From assembly GCF_001432305.1 (NCBI RefSeq), contig NZ_KQ483358.1, positions 2,479,822 through 2,543,821 on the forward strand: DNA of 64,000 nt, written 5' to 3'. The notes under the pieces were generated by a model. That model was not told where the DNA came from. It was given only the letters and a program-made list of their open reading frames with translations, and did no database searches. Shown here piece after piece: positions 55,016 to 63,318 of the stretch. The DNA is from Curvibacter sp. PAE-UM. Lineage in GTDB: Bacteria; Pseudomonadota; Gammaproteobacteria; Burkholderiales; Burkholderiaceae_C. A program made the translations under genes and the position numbers. Numbering within the stretch: position 1 is the stretch's first letter; every line of letters begins with the position of its first letter.

Positions 55016-55606
55016 ATGGATGACACTTCCCGCAGCGTCGAACGCACGCAACCCAAGTCCCTGACCGATCTTTTCGTCTCCTTCACCGTGCTGGCCCTGC
55101 AGGGCTTTGGTGGGGTGCTGGCCGTCGCCCAGCGCGAGCTGGTGGAGCGCAAACGCTGGTTCACGAACGAGGAGTTCGTCGAGGAATGGGCCGTGGCGCA
55201 GATCATGCCCGGCCCCAACATCGTCAACCTGGCCATCATGATCGGCGGGCGCTACTTCGGCGTGCCGGGGGTGCTGGCGGCGCTGGCCGGCATGTTCACG
55301 GCCCCCCTGATCGTGCTGCTGTCGATCGCCCTGCTCTACGCCCAGTACGCCAGCCATCCGGGTGTCATCGGCGCGCTGCGCGGCATGGGCGCGGTGGCGG
55401 CGGGCCTGGTCGTGGCCACCGGGCTGCGGCTGGCGTCCTCGCTCAAGAACAGCGCCATGGGCATGGCCCTCAACGGCGCCCTGGGCCTGCTGGGCTTCGT
55501 GGCCGTGGCCCTGCTGCGCTGGCCGCTGGTGTATGTGCTGCTGGGCCTGGGCAGCGTGGCCTGCGTGCTGGCCTACCGCAAGCTGGACAAGGGAGCCACC
55601 GCATGA
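55016..55606 (+). CDS. Chromate transporter family protein, N-terminal half type
   Basis: This 196-residue membrane protein has about six helices and the ChrA half signature LALQGFGGVLAVAQRELVERKRWFTNEEFVEEWAVAQIMPGPNIVNLAIMIG. It pairs with the second gene, which overlaps it by 4 bases (ATGA). ChrA proteins export chromate by proton exchange. In this short-chain form, two half-size proteins together equal one full-length ChrA. Substrate identity is by family and not proven. Confidence 0.9.
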   Translation: MDDTSRSVERTQPKSLTDLFVSFTVLALQGFGGVLAVAQRELVERKRWFTNEEFVEEWAVAQIMPGPNIVNLAIMIGGRYFGVPGVLAALAGMFTAPLIVLLSIALLYAQYASHPGVIGALRGMGAVAAGLVVATGLRLASSLKNSAMGMALNGALGLLGFVAVALLRWPLVYVLLGLGSVACVLAYRKLDKGATA

Positions 55607-56181
55607 ACCCCGTGCTGGAACTGGGCTGGAACGACTGGCTCCATCTCTTCACGCACTTCATGACGCTCTCGCTGCTGTCGGTGGGCGGCGGCATCACCAC
55701 GGCGCCCGACATGCACCGCTACCTGGTGGACCAGCAGGGCTGGCTGACCGACGCCCAGTACACCGCGTCCATCGCCATCGCCCAGTCCGCGCCCGGGCCG
55801 AACATCCTGTTCGTGGCGCTGCTGGGCTGGCATGTCGGCCTCAACGCCGGCGGCACCTGGCTGGGCCTGTTCGGCGTGCTGGTCTGCATGCTGGGCATCA
55901 TCCTGCCCAGCTCGATCCTGGTCTACGTCACCGCGCGCTGGAGCCATCAGAACCGCGAGCTGCGCGCCGTGCGGGCCTTCAAGCTGGGCATGGCCCCCAT
56001 CGTGATCGCCCTGCTGATCGCCACCGGCTGGATCCTGGCCAGCGTGAACGGCGACCCGGCGCGCCACTGGCCGCTGTGGCTGATCACCGTGGTCACCGCC
56101 CTGATCGTCTGGCGCACCCGCCTGCACCTGCTGTGGCTGCTGGGCATCGGCGGCCCGCTAGGCTGGTTCGGCCTCGTTTGA
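55603..56181 (+). CDS. Chromate transporter family protein, C-terminal half type
   Basis: This 192-residue membrane protein has the second ChrA half text LSVGGGITTAPDMHRYLVDQQGWLTDAQYTASIAIAQSAPGPNILFVALLGW. It begins within the stop of the first half (ATGA), so the pair is translated together and may form a heterodimer. The proline-glycine-proline motif APGPN lies at the same position in both halves, consistent with duplication of an ancestral domain. Confidence 0.9.
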   Translation: MNPVLELGWNDWLHLFTHFMTLSLLSVGGGITTAPDMHRYLVDQQGWLTDAQYTASIAIAQSAPGPNILFVALLGWHVGLNAGGTWLGLFGVLVCMLGIILPSSILVYVTARWSHQNRELRAVRAFKLGMAPIVIALLIATGWILASVNGDPARHWPLWLITVVTALIVWRTRLHLLWLLGIGGPLGWFGLV

Positions 56182-56189
56182 ACCCCGGC

Positions 56190-57017
56190 ATGTCCGCCTT
56201 GCCCAAGCTCAACCTGCTCGGCGGCGGGCGTGTCGGCAAGACACTCGGCCATCTATGGCACACGCTGGGCGTGCTGCAGGTGCAGGACGTACTGACCACC
56301 TCGCTCGCCAGCGCGCAGGCCGCGGTGGATTTCATCGGTGCCGGCCGCCCGCTCGCCGCCCTGGACGACATGCGACCCGCCGATGTCTGGCTGATCGCCG
56401 TGCCCGACCGGCAGATCGCGGCCAGCGCACAGGCCCTGGCCGCTGCGGGCCTGCCGCCGGCGACCGCCTTCCACGCCAGCGGTGCGCTGGCCGCCGCCGA
56501 ACTCGCGCCCCTGCAGGCCGCGGGCTGGCAGGTCGCCAGCGCGCACTGCATCCTCAGCTTTGCCACACCGGCCACGGCCGTGTTGCAGTTTGCCGGCACA
56601 CCCTGCGCGCTCGAAGGCCAGGCCGCCACCACCGCAGCACTGGAGCCGCTGTTCCAGCGCATCGGGGCGCGCTGTTTCACCCTGTCCTCGGCCGACAAGC
56701 TGCTTTACCACGCGGCCGCCGTCTTCGCCACCAACTTCCTGCCCGTGCTGCAGGCCACGGCCGAAGCGCTGTGGCTGGACAGCGGCGTGCCGCCCGAACT
56801 GCTGCCGCAACTGCGCGCCACCCTGCTGCGCAACGCCGTGGACAACCTGCTGGCCCTGGGGCCGGCCGGCGCACTGACCGGCCCGGCCGCGCGCGGCGAC
56901 ACGGCCCTGGTACAACGCCAGGGCGAGTCCGTCGCCCGCTGGGATGCACAGGCCGGCGCCGCCTACGCCGCGCTCAGCGAACTGGCCACCCGGCTGGCGC
57001 GCGACGGCAGGCTTTGA
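56190..57017 (+). CDS. Rossmann-fold DUF2520 protein
   Basis: This 275-residue protein has an N-terminal dinucleotide-binding fold (LNLLGGGRVGKTLGHLW with GGGRVG) and a helical C-terminal DUF2520 domain (YHAAAVFATNFLPVLQATAEAL). The family resembles NADP-dependent dehydrogenases with unknown substrate. It lies 8 bases after the chromate transporter pair, reading the same way, though the functional link is not clear. ATG at 56190 gives MSALPKLNLLGGG. Confidence 0.88.
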   Translation: MSALPKLNLLGGGRVGKTLGHLWHTLGVLQVQDVLTTSLASAQAAVDFIGAGRPLAALDDMRPADVWLIAVPDRQIAASAQALAAAGLPPATAFHASGALAAAELAPLQAAGWQVASAHCILSFATPATAVLQFAGTPCALEGQAATTAALEPLFQRIGARCFTLSSADKLLYHAAAVFATNFLPVLQATAEALWLDSGVPPELLPQLRATLLRNAVDNLLALGPAGALTGPAARGDTALVQRQGESVARWDAQAGAAYAALSELATRLARDGRL

Positions 57018-57081
57018 GTACAGACACCCAGGACTTGCTGCGTTATCCTGTAACGCACAGCCCAAGCCCTGAGATCCCGCC

Positions 57082-59076
57082 ATGAACAAGCCCCTCAAAG
57101 TCATCTTCATCGCCCTTGCCGCCATCGTCGTGCTGCTGGTGGCCGCGGTGGCCTTCATCGTCGCCACCTTCAACCCCAACGACCACAAGCCCGAGCTCAT
57201 CAAGCTGGTCAAGGAGCAGACCGGCCGTACCCTCTCCATCCCCGGCGAGATCCGGCTCACCCTCTTCCCCCGCATCGGCGCCGACCTGGGCCAGCTCTCG
57301 CTGTCCGAGCCACGCAGCGAGCAGGTCTTCGCAGCCGCCCAGCAGGTCAAGGTCTCGGTGGCGCTGCTGCCGCTGCTTTCCAGAAAGGTGGAGGTGGACC
57401 GCGTGCTGGTCGACGGCCTGAACGTGAAAGTGCAACGCGACCGCCAGGGCCGATTCAACTTCAACGACCTGCTGTCCCAGGGCGACAAGGCGACGGCCCC
57501 GCCTGACACCGGCAAGTCTGAAACCCCGGCCGCCATGCCCCTGCTCCAGGTCGGCGGCATCGCCATCACCAACGCCAGCCTGGACTACCGCGACAACGCC
57601 AGCGGCCAGCACCTGAGCATCTCCAAGCTGAACTTCAGCACCGGCCCCATCGCCGAGGGCAAGAAGAGCACGCTCGACTTCAGCGCCAACGTGCAGGGCA
57701 CGAACCCGCCACTGGCCCTGCAACTGGGCGTCAAGAGCGACTTCACGCCCCAGCTCGCGCAGCAAAAGCTCCAACTCGACAACGTCAAGGCCAGCCTGGG
57801 CGGCACCGCAGCCGGCCAACGCGACCTGCAGGTCAAGCTGGGCCTGGCCAGTCTCGAAGCATCGCCCCAAGCGCTCAAGCTGACGGCGCTCACGCTCGAT
57901 GTAGCGGCCCCCAATCCGGCCGGCGGCACGCTGGCGCTCAAGCTGCAAGGCCAGGCCTCGGTCGACCTCGCGCGCGAAGTCGTGCAACTGGCGCTCAATG
58001 GCCAGCTCGACAGCACCACCCTGGCCCTCAAGGCCGGGCTCAAGCGCTTTGCGCAGCCGGCCATCGACTTCGACCTCGACCTGGGCGAGCTCGACGCCGA
58101 CCGCTACCTGCCCAAAAGTGAAAAACCGGCGGCAGCCGCCAGCAGCGGCCCGGCGGGCCCTGAAGCCGTCATCGACCTCGCAGCGCTGCGCACGCTGGAT
58201 GCACGCGGCACGCTCAAGATCGCATCCCTCAAGATCATGAACCTGCGCGCCGCCAGCATCCGCCTGCAGCTCAAGGCCCAGGGTGGCAAGGCCGAACTCA
58301 ACCCGCTGACGGCCACGCTCTACGGCGGCGGCGTAAACGGCACGCTCTCGGCCAGTGCCCAGGGCGCCCAAAGCCTGGCGGCCAAGCTGGACCTGCGCGG
58401 CATCAACATCGGCCCCCTGATGAAAGACGCGCTGGACCAGCAGCCCATCGACGGACGCGGCAACGTGGCGATGGATGTCAGCACCAGCGGCAACACCGTG
58501 AGCCTGTTCAAGAAGAACCTCAACGGCACAGCCGGCCTGCAGCTCAAGGATGGTGCCATCAATGGCCTGGACATCGCCGGCGCCTTGCGCAACTTCAAGG
58601 TCAAACTCGGCGGCGGCGCCCAGGAAGGCAAGGCCGGCGCCCAGGAGAAGACCGACTTCACCGAATTCGGCGCCAGCTTCAAGATCAGCCAGGGCGTGGC
58701 GCACAACGACGACCTGTCTGCCAAGACGCCGCTGCTGCGCCTGGGCGGTGCGGGTGACATCTTCATCGCCGAGGATCGCCTGGACTACACGGTCAAGGCC
58801 ACCGTGGTCCCCACCCTGCAGGGCCAGGGCGGCCCCGAGATGGAACAGCTCAAGGGCCTGACCGTGCCGGTGCGCCTCTCCGGCCCCTACAAGGCCATCA
58901 CCTGGAAGATCGACTTCGGCAATGCGGCCGGCAACCGCGCCAGGGAGATGGTCGACCAGCGCAAGGCGCAGCTGCAGCAGGAAGCGCAGCAGCGGCTGGA
59001 CGAGGAAAAAGCCAAGGCCGGGCAACGCCTCAAGGAACAGGCCGAGGACCGGCTCAAGAACCTGCTGCGGCGCTGA
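57082..59076 (+). CDS. asmA: AsmA family outer-membrane assembly protein
   Basis: This 664-residue protein starts with one hydrophobic anchor (residues 5-27) followed by the AsmA entry motif FNPNDHKPELIKLVKEQTGRTLSIPGEIRLTLFP. It has a long extended beta-rich body and a C-terminal coiled-coil, Arg/Lys-rich tail (ending KNLLRR). AsmA-like proteins bridge the inner and outer membranes and may move phospholipids. It follows DUF2520 by 64 bases and precedes the converging DUF2721 gene. Confidence 0.93.
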   Translation: MNKPLKVIFIALAAIVVLLVAAVAFIVATFNPNDHKPELIKLVKEQTGRTLSIPGEIRLTLFPRIGADLGQLSLSEPRSEQVFAAAQQVKVSVALLPLLSRKVEVDRVLVDGLNVKVQRDRQGRFNFNDLLSQGDKATAPPDTGKSETPAAMPLLQVGGIAITNASLDYRDNASGQHLSISKLNFSTGPIAEGKKSTLDFSANVQGTNPPLALQLGVKSDFTPQLAQQKLQLDNVKASLGGTAAGQRDLQVKLGLASLEASPQALKLTALTLDVAAPNPAGGTLALKLQGQASVDLAREVVQLALNGQLDSTTLALKAGLKRFAQPAIDFDLDLGELDADRYLPKSEKPAAAASSGPAGPEAVIDLAALRTLDARGTLKIASLKIMNLRAASIRLQLKAQGGKAELNPLTATLYGGGVNGTLSASAQGAQSLAAKLDLRGINIGPLMKDALDQQPIDGRGNVAMDVSTSGNTVSLFKKNLNGTAGLQLKDGAINGLDIAGALRNFKVKLGGGAQEGKAGAQEKTDFTEFGASFKISQGVAHNDDLSAKTPLLRLGGAGDIFIAEDRLDYTVKATVVPTLQGQGGPEMEQLKGLTVPVRLSGPYKAITWKIDFGNAAGNRAREMVDQRKAQLQQEAQQRLDEEKAKAGQRLKEQAEDRLKNLLRR

Positions 59077-59092
59077 TTGCTGGTTTGCTGAT

Positions 59093-59542
59093 TCAATCCC
59101 CGGGCTGCCCGAACTTCAGCACGCGCGTGGCCATCAGCGTCTCGGCGAAGAAACAGCACAGCGCGGCCATGAAGCAACTCACGCCGGCCAGGAAGGCATA
59201 GATCGCCAGCCGCTCGATCTGGAACACCGTGGTCTCGCCCAGGAAGAGCACCACGATGGTCAGGCCGATCATGAAGGCGCACAGGGTCAGCAGGCCGATG
59301 GTGCTGTTGGCCAGCAGGCCGCGGCGGCGCAGCATGGCGAGCTCGGCCCCCCACTGCGGCACCAGCAGCGGCTCGGCATTCAAGCGCAGCTTCTCTTCCA
59401 GCACACGGCCGCGGTCGATGATGCGAGAGAGGCGCCCGGCCACGGCGCCGATCATGCCGGAGACGGCGGTCAGCAGGAACACCGGCGCCACGGCCAGCTG
59501 GATGCCATGGGTGACAGTCCCGGAATCGACAAAAAGGGCCAT
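59093..59542 (-). CDS. DUF2721 membrane protein
   Basis: This 149-residue protein has three membrane helices (near residues 15-33, 80-103 and 112-132) and the DUF2721 sequence LAVAPVFLLTAVSGMIGAVAGRLSRIIDRGRVLEE. The function is unknown. Its 5' end lies 123 bases from the start of the fused hydrolase-caspase gene and is divergent from it, so both use the same intergenic region. Confidence 0.88.
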   Translation of the reverse strand: MALFVDSGTVTHGIQLAVAPVFLLTAVSGMIGAVAGRLSRIIDRGRVLEEKLRLNAEPLLVPQWGAELAMLRRRGLLANSTIGLLTLCAFMIGLTIVVLFLGETTVFQIERLAIYAFLAGVSCFMAALCCFFAETLMATRVLKFGQPGD

Positions 59543-59602
59543 GTGCGTACTCGTGTGGGGTCGGGTGGGAATGCGCGCCGATTATCACCCCATAAACAGG
59601 GG

Positions 59603-59637
59603 AAGACAGGCGCCGCATTTGTGCCTATAAAGGCACA
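59603..59637 (+). promoter_or_regulatory. Promoter with overlapping inverted repeat before the hydrolase-caspase gene
   Basis: AAGACA (59603-59608) and TATAAA (59626-59631) stand 17 bases apart and resemble a sigma-70 promoter. Around the -10 box, TGTGCCT and AGGCACA (59620-59637) form a perfect 7-bp inverted repeat with a 4-base spacer. A repressor bound there would block the promoter. The gene's ATG is 28 bases past the repeat. Confidence 0.55.
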
Positions 59638-59665
59638 CATCCACAAGCAGCTGTCAGGGGGTTCC

Positions 59666-61462
59666 ATGAGCATCCGCATCCTGTGCATCCACGGCGTCAA
59701 CACCAACGAGAACGGCGACTGGCTGGCCAAATGGCAGCAGTCCATCCGCAGCGCGGCGGCCAGTGCCGGCGTGGCCGCCAACGCCTTCGAATTCCATGAA
59801 CTGCGCTACAACGCGCACTTCGAGGCCGCCAAGGCCGACGGCGCGGTCTACGCCGAGGCCGTCAAGCGCCTGTGGAACAGCTACTGGGCGCACCGTCGCG
59901 CGCTGGGCCGCGCCACGGAAAAGGGCCTGGGCACGCTGATCGACAACACCATCGGCATGGTCGCCAAATGGACCGCCCTGCCCCAGCTGCGCCAGCAGCT
60001 CGCCACCGAGCTGGCGCAAAGCATCAAGAGCGTCAACCCGCACGTCATCTGCGCGCACAGCCTGGGTTCGCTCATCACCTACGACACCCTGGCCGCCCAG
60101 CAGGCCCTGGCCCAGGACCGCCTCTTCGTCACCCTGGGCTCGCAGATCGGCCATCCGGCCCTGGCCGAAAGCTTCGGCGGTTACCTCAAGCCCCTGAGCA
60201 CCGTGCGCCACTGGTACCACCTCTTCAACTCCGAAGACGCGGTGCTGACCTGTGAACTGGATTTCCCCGAGGCCCCCTACACCCAGCTCGACACCTATTT
60301 CGACGAATGGGGCCCGCTGGACCACAGCGCCGAGCAGTACCTGGCGCACGAGGTCACGGCCAGCAACGTCTGGGCCGGCCTGGCCAAAGCCCTGCCGCGC
60401 AGCATTGAGCCGGCCAAGCCCAAGCCGGCACCGGCCGTGGGCGGCCCCTGGTTCAAGGCGCCCACCCTCCAGCGCCGCAGCCCGCGCAAACGCCGCGCCC
60501 TGCTGATCGGCATCAACGAGTACCCGCAGCCGGAGAACCGCCTCAGCGGCTGCGTCAACGACGTGTTCCAGATGAGCGCCATGCTGCAGGAGCGCGGCTA
60601 CCAGCCCGAGGAAATCCGCGTGGTACTCGACGCGCGGGCCACCACCCGCGGTGTCGACGAGCGCCTGAAGTGGCTGCTCGAAGACGTGCGCGCCGGAGAC
60701 GAACGCGTGCTTTTCTACTCGGGCCACGGCGCCCAGGTGGCCGCCCTGGACACCGACGGCGAGCCCGACCACAAGGACGAGGCCCTGGTCACCTACGACT
60801 TCGACTGGAGCGGCAACACCGGCATCACCGACGACACGCTGGCCCGGTACTACGCCAACCTGCCCTATGAAGCGCGCCTCTCCATCATCCTGGATTGCTG
60901 CCACTCGGGCGGCATCGCGCGCGCCGGTGGCGTGGCCGTGCGCGGCATCAACCCGCCCGACGATGTACGCCACCGCGGCATCGAATGGGACGCGGCCAAA
61001 GAGATGTGGTTCCCGCGCAAGAAGCTGGATCTGCGCAGCCGCATGAACAAGGCACCTGCCGAGGTCGTGCGCCGTTACCTGGGGGCGGATGGCGCCACCC
61101 AGAAGATGGGCCGTGCCGTCAGCCGCTGGAGCGACGACCCGACCGCCTTCAAGGCCGCCACCAGGCGCCTGGGCCACCACGGCCCCTACAACCCGGTGCT
61201 GCTGGCCGCCTGCCGCGAAGACCAGTACGCCTACGAGTACACGCACGGCTCCGTGCCCTACGGCGCCATGACCTTCATGCTGATCCAGCAACTGCGCGCG
61301 ACGGCCGGGCGCAAGACGCTGGAAGACGTGGTGACGCAATGCAACAGCGTGCTCAAGAGCAAGCTGGGCTACGAGCAGGAGGTGCAGCTCTACCGCCCAC
61401 GCGAGCACCAGCAGACGCGTTTCCCCGGCAAGGCGCCGGTGGCGAAGAAGAAAAAGGCCTAG
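59666..61462 (+). CDS. Fusion of alpha/beta-hydrolase and metacaspase-type protease
   Basis: This 598-residue soluble protein has two joined enzyme domains. Residues 1-240 form an alpha/beta-hydrolase: the oxyanion-like CIHGVNT near residue 7 and the nucleophile Ser132 in CAHSLGS, with Asp191 and His220 as plausible partners. Residues 273-545 form a caspase-like peptidase C14: RALLIGINEYP begins the domain, His354 is in YSGHGAQ and Cys412 in ILDCCHSGG. A Pro-rich linker (247-272) connects them and the tail is KKKKA. Lipid or ester hydrolysis may be activated by proteolysis, or the reverse. ATG at 59666 follows CAGGGGG. It converges with DUF3820 over 4 bases. Confidence 0.87.
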   Translation: MSIRILCIHGVNTNENGDWLAKWQQSIRSAAASAGVAANAFEFHELRYNAHFEAAKADGAVYAEAVKRLWNSYWAHRRALGRATEKGLGTLIDNTIGMVAKWTALPQLRQQLATELAQSIKSVNPHVICAHSLGSLITYDTLAAQQALAQDRLFVTLGSQIGHPALAESFGGYLKPLSTVRHWYHLFNSEDAVLTCELDFPEAPYTQLDTYFDEWGPLDHSAEQYLAHEVTASNVWAGLAKALPRSIEPAKPKPAPAVGGPWFKAPTLQRRSPRKRRALLIGINEYPQPENRLSGCVNDVFQMSAMLQERGYQPEEIRVVLDARATTRGVDERLKWLLEDVRAGDERVLFYSGHGAQVAALDTDGEPDHKDEALVTYDFDWSGNTGITDDTLARYYANLPYEARLSIILDCCHSGGIARAGGVAVRGINPPDDVRHRGIEWDAAKEMWFPRKKLDLRSRMNKAPAEVVRRYLGADGATQKMGRAVSRWSDDPTAFKAATRRLGHHGPYNPVLLAACREDQYAYEYTHGSVPYGAMTFMLIQQLRATAGRKTLEDVVTQCNSVLKSKLGYEQEVQLYRPREHQQTRFPGKAPVAKKKKA

Positions 61463-61689
61463 GTCTTTTTCAGCTGGCGGCGCAGCGGCACCAGCAGGCC
61501 GGACAGGCCGTTGTGGTCGATCTCGTGCATCAGCGCCAGCAGGCGGCCCAGGTCCCCGCTGGGAAAACCCTCGCGCGCAAACCAGTTGAGGTAGTTGCCC
61601 GGCAGGTCGGCAATCAGGCAACCCTTGTGCTTGCCATAGGGCATTTCCACCGTCAGCAGGCGCTGCAATTGCTCGGCATCCGGAATCAT
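61459..61689 (-). CDS. DUF3820 family protein
   Basis: This 76-residue protein matches DUF3820, with MPYGKHKGCLIADLPGNYLNWFAREGFPSGDLGRLL as the conserved core. The family is described as a putative quorum-sensing-regulated virulence factor and is of unknown function. Its stop overlaps the stop of the hydrolase-caspase gene (both in CTAG), and its start overlaps the stop of the SUI1 gene by 4 bases. Confidence 0.9.
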   Translation of the reverse strand: MIPDAEQLQRLLTVEMPYGKHKGCLIADLPGNYLNWFAREGFPSGDLGRLLALMHEIDHNGLSGLLVPLRRQLKKT

Positions 61690-62042
61690 CCGCCCGCCCT
61701 CTTGGCCGCGTAGCCCTGGGCCTGCAGCAGCGTCACCAGCTTGTCGGCATGGTCACCCTGGATCTCGATCACGCCGTCCTTCACGGTGCCGCCGGTGCCG
61801 CAAGCCGCCTTGAGCTGCTTGCCCAGCTGGGTCAGTGCCGTCGCATCGAGCGGCAGGCCGCGCACCACCGTCACGGCCTTGCCGCCGCGTCCGCTGGTTT
61901 CGCGCGAGACCCGCACCTTGCCGTCACCCAGGGGCAAGGCGGCCTGCTGCGACTTGCAGACGCACTGCGCCAAGGGATGACGGCAGACCGGGCACATGCG
62001 CCCGCCCTCGGTGGAATAGACCAGGCCCCCGCTGTTCTTCAC
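61686..62042 (-). CDS. SUI1/YciH-type translation factor
   Basis: This 118-residue protein has the SUI1 fold of YciH/eIF1. The core is GKAVTVVRGLPLDATALTQLGKQLKAACGTGGTVKDGVIEIQGDHADKL. A short Cys pair element (MCPVCRHPLAQCVC) precedes the domain and may bind zinc. It should influence start codon selection. The start is GTG at 62042, overlapping the upstream gene as GTGA; the ATG of MCPVC is too far inside for the family, since YciH also begins with xxxGLVYSTE. Confidence 0.9.
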   Translation of the reverse strand: MKNSGGLVYSTEGGRMCPVCRHPLAQCVCKSQQAALPLGDGKVRVSRETSGRGGKAVTVVRGLPLDATALTQLGKQLKAACGTGGTVKDGVIEIQGDHADKLVTLLQAQGYAAKRAGG

Positions 62043-62293
62043 GGCTCGAATTTCGCGTTGAAGGTGGCCATGTCGGCCTCGTTCTCGAAGCTCACCAGCT
62101 GGCCCTGTTTGCGATCGGCCTCCCGGCTGGCCGCAAACAGGCTGTAACGGCCCTTGAGGCCCATAGCCGGCAGGTCGATCAGCGCATAGGGATAGGGCAC
62201 GAAGACCTGGTGCTCGAACAGGATGCGGTGCGCGTTGCGCGGCGAGGGGTAGAGCTGGTAGTCACCGCTCGTGAAGGACTTGCTGATTGACAT
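62039..62293 (-). CDS. Hypothetical protein, 84 residues
   Basis: I do not recognise a family. It has no signal or membrane segment; the visible text includes NAHRILFEHQVFVPYPYALIDLPAMGLKGRYSLFAA. The ATG at 62293 has a GGGG-rich leader and a -10-like GATAAT 24 bases upstream on the minus strand (62318-62323). The stop overlaps the SUI1 gene, so this is the first of three coupled genes with DUF3820. Confidence 0.65.
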   Translation of the reverse strand: MSISKSFTSGDYQLYPSPRNAHRILFEHQVFVPYPYALIDLPAMGLKGRYSLFAASREADRKQGQLVSFENEADMATFNAKFEP

Positions 62294-62331
62294 GGGGGGC
62301 GTAACGTGGAACGCCCGATTATCCCCGGCGC

Positions 62332-62574
62332 TCAGCTTTCGAAGTTGGCGCGCGGCGCGCGGCGGCGCTCCATCTGGGCCTGCCAGCGCTCCTCGGTCTC
62401 GATGGCATCCATCTGCAGCCGGGCCCGGTGCAGGATTTCATTGAGCTCACGCGCCTTGTCGTAGGATCGGCCATGCGACTCGTTGGCGAGCTTGCGTGCC
62501 ACATCCTGCATCACCGACAACAGTTTGGACAACTGGTCGATGCGGTCCTGTCGTTCCTCGAATTCCAAATGCAT
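62332..62574 (-). CDS. Small coiled-coil protein, 80 residues
   Basis: This 80-residue highly charged protein has a long heptad-like helix (RQDRIDQLSKLLSVMQDVARKLANESHGRSYDKARELNEILHRARLQMDAI) and a basic tail (RRRAPRANFES). No signal or membrane segment is seen. GGGGGTGG precedes ATG at 62574; the longer frame to 62679 is not needed. The function is unknown. It diverges from the exonuclease gene. Confidence 0.68.
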   Translation of the reverse strand: MHLEFEERQDRIDQLSKLLSVMQDVARKLANESHGRSYDKARELNEILHRARLQMDAIETEERWQAQMERRRAPRANFES

Positions 62575-62668
62575 GTTCCACCCCCTGTGTACCTTGAACG
62601 TCGCGAGCCTTCTGGCCGTCTGCCCTCTGCTGTGGCAGTTTTCGCAAGCATACCCAATTCGTAACTCT

Positions 62669-62703
62669 TTGTCACACATTTATATCGCATTGTGAAATAA
62701 AAC
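62669..62703 (+). promoter_or_regulatory. Promoter-like sequence directly before the exonuclease gene
   Basis: TTGTCA (62669-62674) matches the -35 consensus at five of six positions, and TGAAAT (62693-62698) resembles a -10 box 18 bases further. The ATG at 62704 is only 5 bases past it, so the transcript would be essentially leaderless. No Shine-Dalgarno is seen. Confidence 0.5.
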
Positions 62704-63318
62704 ATGCCCACCCACACCCACCAGCCCACCCCCAGCAAGGACGAGATCAACCTGCTCGATCCCTTCGAACGCCTGGATCTGGACCGCATCCGGCTCGTCA
62801 GCAGCGCCAAAGAAGCTGAAAAAGCCTGCGCCGAGCTGGCCGCCGTGCCCTGGCTGGGCTTCGACACCGAGTCCAAACCCACCTTCCGCGTGGGCGAGCT
62901 GTCCGACGGGCCGCACATCGTGCAGCTGGCCACGCCCGAGCAGGCCTGGGTCTTCCAGCTGCATGAGCCCGCCAGCCGCGCGCCGGTGGCCGAGTTGCTG
63001 GCCCTGCACGGCGTCACCAAGGCCGGTTTCGGCCTGGGCGACGACCGCAAGCGCATCACGGCCAAGCTGGGCGTGGAGCCGGCCGGCGTGCTGGAACTCA
63101 ACGCCGTGTTCCGCGAGCGCGGCTACCGCAAGGACATGGGGGTGAAGGCCGCCGTGGCCATCCTCTTCAACCGTCGTTACCTCAAGTCCAAGAAGGCTGC
63201 CACCTCCAACTGGGCCAATCCGCGGCTGACGGAAGCGCAACTGGTCTATGCGGCCAACGACGCCTGGGCCGCCATCCGCGTGTTCCATGCACTCGGTTTG
63301 GGTGTTACGCCGGCTTGA
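62704..63318 (+). CDS. DEDD-type 3'-5' exonuclease
   Basis: This 204-residue RNase D-like exonuclease has LGFDTESKPTF near residue 50 (the Asp-x-Glu metal ligands), GFGLGDDRKRI near residue 107 with a second aspartate, and the C-terminal QLVYAANDAWAAIRV with the Tyr-x-x-x-Asp of DEDDy enzymes. It should trim RNA or DNA 3' ends. It converges with the next gene, with 14 bases of overlap at the 3' ends. Confidence 0.9.
   Translation: MPTHTHQPTPSKDEINLLDPFERLDLDRIRLVSSAKEAEKACAELAAVPWLGFDTESKPTFRVGELSDGPHIVQLATPEQAWVFQLHEPASRAPVAELLALHGVTKAGFGLGDDRKRITAKLGVEPAGVLELNAVFRERGYRKDMGVKAAVAILFNRRYLKSKKAATSNWANPRLTEAQLVYAANDAWAAIRVFHALGLGVTPA

Noticed and set aside
59654-61621. A 655-residue minus-strand frame opposite the hydrolase-caspase gene
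   Set aside because: No motif seen, and the plus strand has two sets of catalytic residues in the right order.
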